From: Okapia johnstoni
Lineage: Eukaryota; Chordata; Mammalia; Artiodactyla; Giraffidae
Direction: 5' to 3'
Assembly: GCA_024291935.2 (NCBI GenBank)
Contig: CM044316.1
Coordinates: 78,198,501 to 78,262,500 of the forward strand
Length of the DNA stretch: 64,000 bases
Position 1 is the stretch's first letter. Every line of letters starts with the position of its first letter. Below are positions 1-10,800 of this stretch, one piece after another. The translations under genes and the position numbers were made by a program. The notes beneath the pieces were generated by a model. It saw only the letters and a list, made by a program, of their open reading frames with translations, did not search any database and was not told where the DNA came from.

Positions 1-428
1 AGTATTGAAGACCCATTTTTAACATGAAAGTCTTTTGGAATAAAATATTAGTAAGTTAAAGTTTTGGATTTTTTCATAACCAAACATTTAAAGGAAGAAT
101 GATCATTAAAGTTTGACTTTAAGGTTTTATAATGATTATTCTTTGAATCTCAAAACACTGCCCAGGAATATCTGCCCCACTTCATATCACTGAAGCTTAC
201 TCATTACATAGCAGATTGTTTGGCTGCTTAAGTGAGGGGTGAGTAAGTAGATTTAGATAAAATAAGAACCAATTTGATCCTTTCTACAGAATGTTTCTTA
301 AATTCTTACAGTTCTTTTTGAAAGGATTTCCCCCAAAACTTTCAACATGTACGGTTGGGTATATTTGGAACTCAAAATTTCACTTAGAAATGAAGTCTAT
401 AAAATCACACTTAGGAATATAGATGGAA

Positions 429-471
429 GTGTGTGTGTGTGTGTTTGCATGTATATATGTATATGTGTGTC
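429..471. repeat. (GT)n / (AT) microsatellite
   Basis: A run of GT dinucleotides (429-445) is followed after a short interruption by alternating TA/TG. This is an ordinary imperfect dinucleotide microsatellite that may vary in length between individuals. Confidence 0.85.
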
Positions 472-2979
472 TATTGTGTTTATGTAAATGTGTGAGTGCT
501 TGTGATAGGTGAACAGTGTGTCAAGTGAGCATTATAAAGATATTTCCCAGTCCATTTAAAATAGGAAGAACTAGAGCAAGAATAGATGAGTATGAAGAAC
601 AGTGGGTCAGGGCCAGGAAGTACTACTGAACTTTGTTTCTTTAAGTTTTTAAGTGTCCAACTGAACTCAAGTTAAATCTTATGAATCCTGGCATGGAATT
701 CTATACTATAATACTATGGTGGTTTTAATCAATATCAGAGCTATTAACCTATTGCACAATCCTAATCATGACCCTCTGCTTCAGTTGGGTGAAATAGTAG
801 GAAAATTCTATAAACTCAAGTTCTTTGCTTTGCATTTTAAATTGATAGGCAGTCATGTTATGATTGCTGAAATTTCCTAAAGTAATGTATTTCTTGAATT
901 TAATTTAGATTTCAAAACACTATTATATCAAATTTTAATAGAAAAAAGTATCTATTTTTTAAAGAAAATATGTGGATAGGTCAACATAAAGCCTTCTGTC
1001 ACCCTTTTTGAAAGTTTAATTCCTTGTCAGTCATGTACCATTCTTCCTAAGAATAGAATACTAATAATTTCTGCCTGCAGAGAGTCATGAAGACTCGGTA
1101 GTTAATGTAAACTAACTATGAAAAAGAACTAAATCCAACACTTTATGCTATCTAATTATCTCAGCATAATTAACTGTTTGCTAGATATAGTGCCCAGATC
1201 CTTTTTTCCAAACTTAAATTTCATAATCTTCTTGATTACACAAACACGATAGTCTATCATATATGTGAACTAGAGAGAGCACATAAGGAATAATTAAGTT
1301 CACCTGGATTTCTTTCTTTTTAGCTTCATCTCCACCCCTGTAAGCTTTGAACGGAAATTTAAAATATTGCTTCTTTTCTGACACTCACAGAATCATTATT
1401 TCTTCCTTCTCACTAAAGTGCAACCTCCAAGATATGTCTAAATAAAAACAAAGAAGTCACACATTTGAAGATAATTAGTGCTTTTGCTTGAGAGAGATTT
1501 ATCCAGTCTCAAGACATGCTTCCATGTCCATAGCAATCAGTGTTTATCACTTGGGTATCTCCAAACCCTTGATCAGAGGTTCATATTTTAGCCCCCAAAG
1601 TATTCATTTGTAACTCATTAGAAATGTTTAAAGTGTCAGGGAGCAAGAGAGCAAACAGTCCACCATCCTTTGTTTTTGACCACTAGCACAAGTATGATTA
1701 AAGCCATAGAAAAGGCCAGTATATGAGAAAAATGCAAATGTTCATCATATTCCATTGCTGTTTTGACACAGCAATTAGATTTGTGCAGAACAGCAAGATT
1801 GTTCCAATTCTATTCTCCCAAACATAAGTTAAAAAAAGAGGTTACATTTGTGACTGTAGCTCGTGGAGCATCCAATCTGGCATCCTGAAAATCCATATGT
1901 AAGCCACACTTATATCTTAAACCTGTCAAACAAATAAATGTACAGAAGCAGTAATTTATGTACTTTATAGACTGTTTTGCCCTTTTAGAGCAAAAGCCTA
2001 ATTTTCAAGTGTTGCTATTTTAACTTCTGGCAGTGCCTGGGAGATAACTGAGGTTCAAAATGTGAATTTTACAAGTAAAATGTGATTCAAAAATTGATTT
2101 ACCCTGTTCTCACTACATGTGAGACAGAGAAGAGAAATGCTGGGTGTTTGTGAGCTTTAGGCAAGGGGAAACATATTGCTAAGTACAGAAGCCACGCAAA
2201 ACTTTGCGGGTTTTCAGTTTAGAAGTGAACTTGAGCCTTTCCCAGTTCAAGTTCTGTTTAGGGCCGGCAAAACATGACTTTCTGATTCAAAGAAATAAGG
2301 CTTAAAAAGGCTTATAAAACAGGCTCGCAGGCTTCTTGTACATCAAATAGCTCTTACACAATGGCATTTAGATGATTTAAGTGTAAATGAATCAAAGACA
2401 TATGGATTGCATTTCCCTTGAAATACGCATGGGTTTTAAAATGAAGGGAAAACACACTTGCCAAAATCCTTTTTGGGTTGTGCTGCATCAAAAACATTTG
2501 GAAATGGCTTTGAATGTTTGGAAGAACCCCAGATACTGGGTTCAGTCACCCCTGGGATTAAATCAGTATCCTTCATCCAATGGTGATCAAGCCCCTATTT
2601 TGCAGAGACATTTCTTAAAAACATCAAGGCCCTAACCTGATGCTCCTGAGAACTGACTTTGTTGAGGTTTGAATCGCTGATTCAGTGATAGGGTCTTATA
2701 ATGCAGTCTTCCCCAAAGACCAAGAATCCATTTTGCGTTATTGAAGCCACCAGAAGCACATTTCAGCTTTACCCAGTTTCTCAAATGTGGCTAAAAATGT
2801 CAATTCTCTTGGTTCTGGAGGTAGAAAATTAGTGGTTCTAGGGATCCAAAAGGAAATCAAGTTTTAAAGCTGAATGAAAGGACTACATGATCAAGAAGAT
2901 AAAAAAGGAAAACTTGTTTGTTCTCGAAAACATATGCAGGCACAAGTTCTGACATCACGTGGCTGTTAGCATACTTTAA

Positions 2980-3014
2980 TTTTTTTTAAAAAAAAGGGAA
3001 AGGAAGGAAGGAAG
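2980..3014. repeat. T8A8 palindrome plus (GGAA)n
   Basis: Eight T are followed directly by eight A (2980-2995), a perfect 16-bp palindrome, then by about four GGAA units (2997-3014). Confidence 0.8.
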
Positions 3015-3305
3015 AAAACTGGATGGTAAAATGTCTTTGGAGATAAAAAGAGAAATTCTGAGTGAAATGCAGAAATAAATTAGATTTAACGGAAATGGGT
3101 AGTTTCATGAAAATAGCTAAGCAGAAATAAGAACAAAATACCAAGTACAACACATTTAAAAAGACTGATACATCAGAAGGTGTTGCATTGAAATGAATGA
3201 AGCATGGATTGGCACAGGAGATTAACAAGGCATTAAAAAGGAGCTAGGGAAGGGGGCTATGATATTGGAAGAAAACGCGTTAGATGTTGAAATCAAGGAG
3301 AAAGG

Positions 3306-3330
3306 AAAAAACAAAACAAAACAAAACAAC
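3306..3330 (+). repeat. (AAAAC)n simple repeat
   Basis: About four to five AAAAC units. This may be a decayed poly(A) tail of an old insertion, but no element body is recognisable upstream. Confidence 0.75.
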
Positions 3331-4102
3331 ATAGGATAATGCCTAAACTGAGAGAAAGGTCACACAGGCACTTATAGCCAAGGGACGAACAAGAAAAGAC
3401 TGTCTAAAACATGTGATGGGCTGTTATTCAAGCCTGTACAGCAGAACAGCTTATGTTAAAAATCCTAGATCAGATTTTGTATGCAGTTCTGATGGAAGAA
3501 AAAACAGCTTTGGAAATTGCGTAATGACCTCCTGATAGGAAGGTTAACAGGATTATCCTGCAGTTCACTGGAGGATGGACAGCAGCTCTCAGCATGTCCC
3601 TCGCTCGGTGTGTAATTCCAATATTCTCCTTCACAGGGAGGTGTAAAATCGTGGTGCTACTCAGAGGCATTCGGTGGAAAGTTGGGATGCTGTTAATGAG
3701 GGAAACTGAACATGAAAGGGAAATAAGGAAGGGAAGAACCTGGGTACACAAGCCTGAACTCTTTTAGCTTAATTTTGCCTTAGGTGAGTCTAGGGGTGTC
3801 TGGGGGCGCTGAACCTCCCTTGAGGTTTCAGTTTGCCCTGGTCTCGCCTCACTTCTGTCTGAGCTGCTTGTATCCTAGGAACTAGTGTGGCATTCTCCAC
3901 TTCTGACCTGTTCCTGCTCCTCTGTTCTGCTCTCCAGCCGTTTTCATGTCCAAGTGGGGAAGTACACCCCACCTTCCCTTCTGTATGTAGACCACAGAGC
4001 AGCATTTTTTTGTATTGTCAACATCCTGCGGAGACTCGAATGAGAAAGGCCTTCCTGCCTGCCTCCTCCTGATAGTCATGGCTTCGGTACCCACTGGTGT
4101 CT

Positions 4103-4134
4103 GGGGAGCGGCGAAAGGGGTGGGTGGGAGGCGG
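4103..4134 (+). other. G-rich block, possible G-quadruplex
   Basis: GGGG, a 10-base spacer, then GGGG-T-GGG-T-GGG-A-GG-C-GG. Four runs of at least three G, three of them with one-base loops, plus two GG. It lies in one of the few CpG-bearing unique segments of the first 5 kb. Confidence 0.45.
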
Positions 4135-4597
4135 TCCAGAAAATACTCTGATTGATGCCCATCGGTCACAGAGTCACGCTGTCATTCCTCTTCTTTTTTT
4201 AATGATCCATTACTTTTGCCCTCGACTTGGGTCCTCTGACTTCCAGGGAACTGTATTCGTAAGAGTAATTAGTGCCAGGTGCTGTAAATAATAACCTTTA
4301 GAATCTTGGGGAGTTCACTGAGTCCAGGTTTTTCTTCTGGCTCATATCACAGTCTGTGTGGCAGGCAGCTTCCCATTCCCTGACTGTGGAATCCCATTTC
4401 CTCCATCCATCACTTTCTAGGGCCTCTTCAGACTTCACTGCTGTCTTGTCTGTTTTTAGCCAGCTGACCAACAAACGGTGAGGAAGATCATACGATGCAG
4501 TTCCATGCATATGAGTGAGAGTGGTGAACGTGACTTCCATGACGTAGCACCAGTCTGAATGCACAGGATGAAGGAAAATGTATTTTTATGAGTGCTC

Positions 4598-4823
4598 AGG
4601 AGGAAGAGCTGACTCATTAGAAAAGACCCTGATGCTGGGAAAGATTGAAGGCAGGAGAAGGGGCCGGCAGAGGATGAGATGGTTGGATGGCATCACTGAC
4701 GCGATGGACATGAGTTTGAGTAAACTCCGGGAGTTGGTGATGGACAGGGAGGCCTGGCATGCTGCAGTCCATGGGGTCGCAAACAGTCGGACACGACTGA
4801 GCGACTGGACTGAAGGAGGAAGA
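4598..4823 (+). mobile_element. BovB LINE, 3'-end fragment with 10-bp TSD
   Basis: 4608-4813 is the last 206 bp of a BovB (RTE-clade) LINE in plus orientation. It contains the motif GATGCTGGGAAAGATTGAAG and the terminal TGGGGTCGCAAACAGTCGGA, ending in ACTGAGCGACTGGACTGA. The 10-bp sequence AGGAGGAAGA occurs at both ends (4598-4607 and 4814-4823) and fits a target-site duplication. The copy is severely 5' truncated and carries only the end of the ORF. The conceptual frames on either strand here are repeat-derived, not host genes. Confidence 0.93.
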
Positions 4824-4969
4824 ATCATGATTGGTGAGCTTTTAGGCAGGTTCTGCCACATTGACCAAGGGGCATTCCCATCCCTAATGCAAATTAACCC
4901 TTGGCAGGCCTGACTTCCCAGACTTTGCCGTATGTTCAGATATGTCCAAGTCCATAAACACTGTTCAGT

Positions 4970-5050
4970 GTGGGAACTGAGGCAGATTATTTAGATATAC
5001 ACAGCTAATAAGAGACAAGGCTGGACTGTGACTCAAATTTGCCTGAATCT
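4970..5050 (-). repeat. MIR SINE fragment
   Basis: Shows the minus-strand MIR core order: GGGAACTGAGGCAGA, then a degenerate ACACAGCTAATAAG, then GGCTGGACTGTGACTCAAAT, equivalent to the MIR segment around the CTGTGTGACC box. Strongly diverged. Confidence 0.6.
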
Positions 5051-5491
5051 AGTTATGTTCTTCCCCCACATTTTATATTTTTGGGAGTAATGATAAGTAG
5101 GCAATCAGACTGGAAGGACTCTATTCTTTGCTTTGCACCCCCGGAGCCCTCTGAGATACCACAGCTTCACTGGTTATCAAAGATTTGGTCCGTGGGTGTT
5201 GCAGGTAAGGAGGTTAAAGGTAATCTCTATAGAGGAAGTCCTGAGATTGATGTTGTCTCATAGTGGCAGGGGAATGAAAAACACTGTAATGCTATGAACA
5301 TGCCACCCTGTCCTCCAAACTGGGTGTGGTAAGTTGGCCCTTTAGATGGCCTTGGAAAATTCCTTCAACTATCTCTCTCAAAGATGAAGCAGAAAGTCAA
5401 GGGAAGGCCACTGAGAAAGGAAGACTTTAATATATGAGACTGAGCCTGGATTTCATGTTGCTCTTAAATTTTAGCCCTTTTTTTAAAATTT
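5051..5491. other. unique interval, nothing recognised
   Basis: No repeat or gene recognised. A 74-codon plus frame at 5039-5263 has no family resemblance and starts inside the MIR fragment. Confidence 0.5.
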
Positions 5492-5625
5492 TAGTAGCTG
5501 TGTGGATATGGATGCATTATTTAATCTCACAGAGCCTCAGTTTTTAGAAAAATGAGGGTAGTGAAACTTAACTCACAAGGTAGTAAGAATTAAAGAGGTT
5601 AAAAAGGGCACTATGTGTAACAAAT
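5492..5625 (+). repeat. MIR SINE
   Basis: Plus-strand MIR core: TAGTAGCTGTGTGGATATGG, then CTCACAGAGCCTCAGTTTTT, then AAAATGAGGGTAGTG, matching the family order (TAGCTGTGTGACC / CCTCAGTTTCCTCATCTGTAAAATG). Old and diverged. Confidence 0.75.
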
Positions 5626-5900
5626 AGGGGACACCGCAACTAAGGTTTACCTCGTTTTCCATTTTAGTAATTCTTTCCTTTAGTAAGTGTGGCATCAAGG
5701 GGTGGCATCATAGTGGAAAGAAAATTCTTCTAAATGTCATGGAAAATAGCTGAGGTAAAATGATAAATTACTTCCTTTGTTTATTCGTGAATAAGTTGTT
5801 AATCCATTTCTTTTCATTTATTTATCCATCCTTTCATTCTATAATTTATTTGTTCTTTCATACATTTGCCAAATATATACTCACTGGAGGCAAAACATCA

Positions 5901-6012
5901 TAGTAAATATTTTCCAAGGGATCTTCCCAACCCCAGGACGGATCCCAGGTCTCCCGCACTGTAGGCAGAGTCTTTATCCCCTGAGCCACCAGAGGAGCCC
6001 ATTAGTAAACAT
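5901..6012 (-). mobile_element. Bov-tA SINE, 5' part, with imperfect TSD
   Basis: 5911-6002 is the tRNA-derived head of a Bov-tA SINE on the minus strand. GGATCTTCCCAACCCCAGGA leads through the decayed B-box region to CTGAGCCACCAGAGGAGCCC. Flanks TAGTAAATAT (5901-5910) and TAGTAAACAT (6003-6012) match at 9 of 10 positions and look like the TSD. The BovB-derived 3' half is absent. Confidence 0.8.
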
Positions 6013-6307
6013 GGGGGAGATCCAAAAGGATCTCATGGACCCTGCGTTCAGGATCTGAATCTTCTAGTTTCGGAGATGGGCACGAGCACAAGTCATGGAA
6101 ATTTTGAGGCGGAGCATGATAAATGACAAAAACATTTTATAAATGAAGTACTGTGATAGTGCAGAGCAGGGAATGTGAAAAGTATAAGAGAATCAGTTGC
6201 ATTTGTGTTGGGACTTGAACAACGGTGGCGCTGGGATTTCTGAATAATAGCAATGTTGGAGTAACAATCCCACTGGCAAAAGAAAGTGTATTCCTTTTCT
6301 TTAAAGG
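6013..6307. other. unique interval, nothing recognised
   Basis: No repeat or gene seen. It ends at a T16 run (6308-6323). Confidence 0.45.
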
Positions 6308-6323
6308 TTTTTTTTTTTTTTTT
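6308..6323. repeat. T16 homopolymer
   Basis: Sixteen consecutive T just upstream of a minus-strand SINE. It may be the reverse complement of an A-rich tail. Confidence 0.9.
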
Positions 6324-6333
6324 GATGTGGACC

Positions 6334-6498
6334 ATTTTAAAATTCTTTATTGAGTTTGTTACAGTATTGCTTCTGTTTTATGTTCTGGTTTTTTTGGCCA
6401 CAAGGCATGTGGGATCTTAATTCCCTGACCAGGGATTGAACCTCCACTCCCTGCATTGGAAGGCAAAGGCTTAAACCCTGGACTGCCAGGGAAGCCCC
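6334..6498 (-). mobile_element. CHR-type tRNA-derived SINE, minus strand
   Basis: Reading the minus strand, GGGGCTTCCCTGGCAGTCCA leads the tRNA-like head, followed by the B-box region (GGTTCAATCCCTGGTCAGGG) and ATTAAGATCCCACATGCC. The plus-strand left part (TCTTTATTGAGTTTGTTACA) is the A-rich 3' extension commonly seen on this family. CHR SINEs are tRNA-derived elements of cetartiodactyls. No clear TSD. The predicted frame at 6337-6543 is a shadow of this element. Confidence 0.85.
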
Positions 6499-6723
6499 AT
6501 GGGTATTTGTTTTGAAGCTATGTTTACATAACAAGAACACCAAATGTTCTTAGAATGCTTATTAAAAATCAATAAGGAGAATTCAATTTTGAAAGGTGCT
6601 TTCATTCATAACTTTGTTATAAAAATCACAAAATTAAAAGACTTATAGAACATTCCTTTTTTCTTTTCACTTGTTTGCCAAAAAATTTAATAATTGTTGT
6701 TTTTAATTAGGTTGTTTAAGGGG

Positions 6724-7070
6724 TTATATTAGTCAGCTTGGGCTTCCATAACAAAATACCATAGATGAGGTAGCTTAAACATTGGAAATATTATTTCTCA
6801 CAGTTCTGGAGACTGGAAGTCCAAGATCAGGTAGCCAGTTTGTTTGGGTTCTGGTAAGAATTCTTATCCTGGCTTGCAGACAACTGCATTTTCAGTGTAT
6901 TCTTACGTGGCAGACAAAGAGCTCTGATGTCTCTTCCTCTTCTTATAAAGGCACCAGTTCTACTGGATCAAGGCTCCACTCTTAGGACCTCATTTAACAA
7001 CCACCTTCTAAAAGCCTGTATTTCTAGTACAGTCACATTGGAGGTTAGGGCTTGAACATACGCATTTGTG
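6724..7070 (-). mobile_element. MLT1-type (ERVL-MaLR) LTR, minus strand
   Basis: Starts TATATTAGTCAGCTTGGGC, then CCATAACAAAATACCATAGA, GTAGCTTAAA, TTTCTCACAGTTCTGGAGAC and TGGAAGTCCAAGATCA, the reverse complement of the conserved 3' end of MLT1/MaLR LTRs. The rest (TATTCTTACGTGGCAGAC, CTTATAAAGGCACCAGTTC, GGACCTCATTTAACAACC) is recognisable but diverged. A Bov-tA SINE abuts the distal end. This is a solo LTR remnant of an ancient endogenous retroelement with no coding capacity. Confidence 0.85.
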
Positions 7071-7273
7071 GGTGCGTGCTCAGTCTTGTCTGACTCTTTG
7101 CAACCCCATGAACTGTAGGCTACCAGGCTCCTTTGTCTGTGGGGATTCTCCAGGCAAGAACGCTAGAGTGGGTTGCCATTCCCTTCTCCAGGGGATCTTC
7201 CCAGCACAGGGATTGAGCCTGGGTTTCCTGCATTGCACATAGATTTTTTACCACTGAACCACCAGGTGAGCCC
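7071..7273 (-). mobile_element. Bov-tA SINE, near full length
   Basis: Minus-strand Bov-tA. The BovB-like 3' part comes first on the plus strand (GTGCTCAGTCTTGTCTGACTC, TTTGCAACCCCATGAACTGT), then CAAGAACGCTAGAGTGGGTTG, GGGGATCTTCCCAGCACAGG and the tRNA-like head ending CACTGAACCACCAGGTGAGC. It lies against the end of the MLT1 LTR, so it probably inserted into or beside it. TSD not resolved. Confidence 0.9.
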
Positions 7274-8241
7274 CCAGTGTCAAAGGCAGTATCTATTTGA
7301 AGTAGTACGGGAAATACTCCTCCCTTTTAGGTAAACCTATGAAGATTCTCATAAGGATACAAATATAAATTTTATCATTTTCCAATTGCTGGTTTTATAG
7401 AATATTCACACACATTTTATAGGTTGGTAAACATTTTTACAGCTGTGCTGGATTTTGTTTTTCTTGCAGGTATTAGAGATTTTTTTCAGCCTACACAATT
7501 TAATCATGATTAATGGCATGTTCTCAAAAACCAACATGCATGGCTTGTAGCAATAAAAATAATTACTATTAGTTGCCTAAGGAGGGTAGAAAGAATCTGA
7601 ACTTTTACCAGAATTTGAGTTAATTTCAAAAAGGTACCACCTTTCCAAATAAATCACCTATTTGGTAAAACTGTTGCCAATAAAATATGCAAAAGGGTTT
7701 TAATTTCTTTCCATGTTTGACTCATGTATCAGGACAAAAATTCTCCTTTGTAATTCACATTCAGTTCTCACCTGTCGTGTGTTCAACACAGCCACACTGT
7801 GCTATAAAAAGAGAATTTAGACAAAATATTTGCTGGTGGTAGATGGGTTTTGTATCCCCTCAGGCAGAGGGGACTATTCCTTTGCAAGTCATGTGGTGGC
7901 CCCTTTTCCCTCTACTTTTGTATCTTCTTGCAACTGACAGTATGTTCAACTGAATGATGACAACTCTGGAAAAGGCAAAGAAATCACCATAGGCCATGGG
8001 CAGCTTTGGAGGTCTATATGGAAGGAGCGGCAGGGTCATGAAGGTAATGAGAATCAAGAAAAAGGTGTCACTTCCTCTGGTTGGACACAGCCCACACCAT
8101 GCCAGGGTACGTGGTTTGCAGACAGGGCCAAGGCTGGATTTCAGTTCCCATTTTCTCCTTTAGGTGGGCAACTGTTTGTGGTGGTCCTGGGCAGAGCCAA
8201 GTTAAGACCTAAGTTGAGGGATCAGTTTATAAGCAGTACCT
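7274..8241. other. unique interval, nothing recognised
   Basis: About 970 bp without a recognisable repeat or gene. AT-rich up to about 7.8 kb, then more balanced. The only frame of note (65 codons, minus, 7860-8057) has no recognisable family. Confidence 0.5.
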
Positions 8242-8544
8242 GCTAATATACTTCCGGAGAAGGCAATGGCATCCCACTCTAGTACTCTTGCCTGGAAAAT
8301 CCCATGGACGGAGGAGCCTGGTAGGCTGCAGTCCATGGGGTTGCGAAGAGTTGGACACGACTAAGTGACTTCACTTTCACTTTTCACTTTCATGCACTGG
8401 AGGAGGAAATGGCAACCCACTCCAGTGTTCTTGCCTGGAGAATCCTAGGGATGGCAGAGCCTGGTGGGCTGCTGTCTATGGGGACGCACAGAGTCGGACA
8501 TAGCTGAAGCAACTTAGCCGCAGCAGCAGCAGCTAATATACTTC
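8242..8544 (+). mobile_element. Bov-A2 SINE (dimeric) with perfect 13-bp TSD
   Basis: 8255-8531 holds two head-to-tail Bov-A units. Each has GGAGAAGG/GGAGGAGG..CAATGGCA, the TCTTGCCTGGA box and the BovB-like TGGGGTTGCGAAGAGTTGGA / GGGGACGCACAGAGTCGGAC. They are joined by the linker TTCACTTTCACTTTTCACTT, and the element ends in a GCA/GCAGCAGCAG trinucleotide tail. GCTAATATACTTC occurs identically at 8242-8254 and 8532-8544, a clean target-site duplication. Bov-A2 is restricted to ruminants and this is one of the least decayed copies in the window. Confidence 0.96.
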
Positions 8545-9295
8545 ACACAGTAAGTAGCTGGAAGATGAAGGTTATGAGTGAACAGTTTAGTCATCATTGT
8601 AGTCAAATATTACCCAATCCTTTGCAGAAAACCATATTCCAGAATGAGTCTTCAAGTCCAGATTCTAAAAGTTTTCTAGCAGAAAAGCCTTTAGGAGTAG
8701 CATGGTAAATTTATACAGTTCTCCTCTTGACTAGGATGAAAGATCATCTCAGACAAAATAAAAGGAATTGGTGTTATTTAGTTCCTTTTCTGATCTGTCC
8801 AAGTCTATTTGGATTTGGGATTATCTATGTTTCTGTGTGCAAGGAAGTGATACTTTTCGTCAAGTAAGTTCAACAAACCTATGCAAAGCCAGAGACTGAG
8901 ATGACTATTACAGGATCCCATGCTCTTAGAGGGTTTTTCAAAACTAGAGGGGAGTTGCAGTGTGTTCTTGCAAGAAAACACAACGGTTTCCCCCTTGGGT
9001 CCAGGCCTGGCTACATAGGTTTTGGATTCCCAGTACAAAATGATAACAAGGAAGCAACAAGGTAGGAAAGTCAATTTCTACTTCCCGCCAGCCAGTGGGT
9101 GACTCTCAAGGGATCACAGCTTCCGTTCAAGGAAGTTAGTACGTGGATCTGAAGTGAACAAGAAGCTCTCACTGGGAACTCTGGTCAGCAGAGGGCTCTA
9201 CTGGTGGAAAACAGATCTGGGTGGAGGTGGAGGGTAGGAGTGTTGGAGATAAGTCTAGGATGACATTCCGTTGTTCAGTAATCATTTATTAAGTG
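8545..9295. other. unique interval, nothing recognised
   Basis: No repeat or gene I can support. An 89-codon minus frame (8805-9074) shows no domain I recognise and no repeat origin. I regard it as chance. Confidence 0.5.
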
Positions 9296-9525
9296 CCCTC
9301 TAGGTGGCTCAGTGGTAAAGAATCTGCCTGCCAGTGCAGGAGACACGGATTCAATCCCTGGGTTGGGAAGATCCCCTGGAGGGGAGGGCATGGCAACCCC
9401 CTCCAGTATTCTTTCCGGGAGAGTCCCATGGACAGAAGAACCTGGAGGGCTACAGTCCATGGGTTGGCAAAAGAGTTGGACGTGACTTAGCGACTAAACA
9501 GCAAACAACAACGACAAGTCTCAGC
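9296..9525 (+). mobile_element. Bov-tA SINE, full length
   Basis: Plus-strand Bov-tA: tRNA-like head (TAGGTGGCTCAGTGGTAAAG, B-box region GGATTCAATCCCTGGGTTGG), middle box CATGGCAACCCCCTCCAGTA, BovB-like 3' end (GGCTACAGTCCATGGGTTGG, AGAGTTGGACGTGACTTAGC) and an AACAACAACGACAA tail. No convincing TSD. The two predicted frames across it (about 65-71 codons) are SINE sequence. Confidence 0.93.
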
Positions 9526-10514
9526 CCTGTGCTGCTGATACAATGTTGAGAAAAATCAGATGCATTCTTTACTCTCATGAGGTTTACAACTAATGAAAAA
9601 ATTAGGGCCAGATTGGAGAGATTCTTGAAGTATCATTTGTATTCATGGTTTCTCTGTAGACCTGAAAATCTCTCGAATCAGAAACATTTGTCTTAAGCCT
9701 CCTTGACCTCTACTACTGCCACCCATGGTTTAAATTGTTTCTTTTCCTACATAGTGTTTACTACTCTTTGGCCCTATCTGTCTAATGCTAAAGGAAGAAT
9801 ATAGTTTTTGAATTTAGTTTTCACTCCTTTCCGTTCTTTATTATGAGTAATAGCGGAGACAGGAATGTGTTACTAAGGAAGTCTTTGCCAGGGGTCACTT
9901 GTAGTTTGGTTGATTGGAATTCTAAGCATATTACCGACTGTTAAATTTTGCTAGCCAGCCCCTAGGAACATATTTAGCCCATATGTACCTGCAGTAAATA
10001 CTGTAGAGTATAACTACCACATGGGAAAATGTTTCTGTGGGAAAACTTTCAGGAACTTCTGAGGACATAAAATTCACAACTTACTGGGGACGGGTCTTTG
10101 CTGCTGTGATGATGGAAGGGCCTGCCTTTTGGATCATTTTCCACAGCACCTTAGGCCTGCTTTCTAAAGTGAAGAGTGGGAGCCTAGAGTAACCCTGAGG
10201 TTAAGGTGTGGGAAGAGTGAAGGACAGAAGTTAAGGGACAGATACATGAGGCTATGGAGAAGGGAGCAGAACACAGTTGGCAAGGGCGAGGGAAACACGA
10301 GTGGGAGAGCGTGGATAACAGTGGAGACCCGAAGGAGGAAGGACCAAGAAGGTTGGAAAGAGAGGCAGAGATTAAGGGGGAACAGGGTCATCTTGATCTT
10401 ATTTCCTATTCTGGCTGTACTCAATCTCTGCCCAGTTACTGAAAGCCATCTTGAAACTGTAGCAGTTGGGTTAACAGGAGCATAAAAGAACATAGGATTA
10501 ATAGTCTGAAGGCC
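9526..10514. other. unique interval; purine-rich 10.2-10.4 kb
   Basis: No recognisable repeat or gene. 10,240-10,390 is purine-rich on the plus strand, which opens overlapping frames on both strands (109 codons minus, 79 and 62 plus). Mutual overlap and biased composition argue against coding. Confidence 0.5.
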
Positions 10515-10665
10515 AAGTGGTAAACCCCAGTTTTCCCATTTAGTTTTGTGGCCTTTAGGTAAGTCACTTCACTCCTCCGAGCTCTGGCTCCCTTATCTAA
10601 CAAATGGGTGACACTAATGGCCTCGGGCTTATGCAGTTATTTTAAGGAATAAATGAGTCTATGTA
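10515..10665 (+). repeat. MIR SINE
   Basis: Shows the MIR core in order: TTGTGGCCTTTAGGTAAGTC, ACTTCACTCCTCCGAGCTCT, TATCTAACAAATGGGTGACA, then TTATTTTAAGGAATAAATGA, matching CTGTGTGACCTTGGGCAAGTC..CTCATCTGTAAAATGGG..GTGAGGATTAAATGA. Confidence 0.82.
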
Positions 10666-10678
10666 TGTGGAATATAGA

Positions 10679-10800
10679 ATGTAAGCCACAGACGAGTAGA
10701 GAGTTTGTCTCGTTCACTGCTGAATTCCCACTGCGAGAAATAGTTCCTGGCACTCTGCAGCAGCTAAACAAATACATATAAAACTAATGAGTAAGTAGGA
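10679..10800 (+). repeat. L2 LINE 3' end
   Basis: GTAAGCCACAGACGAGTAG, AGAGTTTGTCTCGTTCACTG, CTGAATTCCCACTGCGAGAA and ATAGTTCCTGGCACTCTGCA follow the conserved L2 3' UTR order (AAGCTCC..GGGACTTTGTCTGTCTTGTTCACCGCTGTATCCC..TGCCTGGCACATAGTAGG). Confidence 0.72.

Larger units (their letters stand above)
1..4597. other. unique AT-rich interval, no gene seen
   Basis: No recognisable young repeat and no convincing gene. Reading frames here are all under about 100 codons, overlap on both strands and show no domain or family I recognise. There are short simple repeats near 430-470, 2980-3014 and 3306-3330. From about 3.5 to 4.2 kb the DNA is more GC-rich, with scattered CpG and a G-rich block at 4103-4134. 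It could be intron, intergenic DNA or an unrecognised regulatory region. Confidence 0.55.

Noticed and set aside
6308..6323. T16 as a Pol III terminator or processed-pseudogene tail
   Set aside because: No Pol III gene upstream and no pseudogene body recognisable. Homopolymers are common here.
9300..9360. tRNA-like A and B boxes
   Set aside because: Part of the tRNA-derived head of a Bov-tA SINE. It does not form a complete cloverleaf. The same applies at 19.33, 31.67, 44.69 and 58.68 kb.
10164..10493. 109-codon minus frame with two plus frames
   Set aside because: Caused by strong purine bias; mutually overlapping, no domain.
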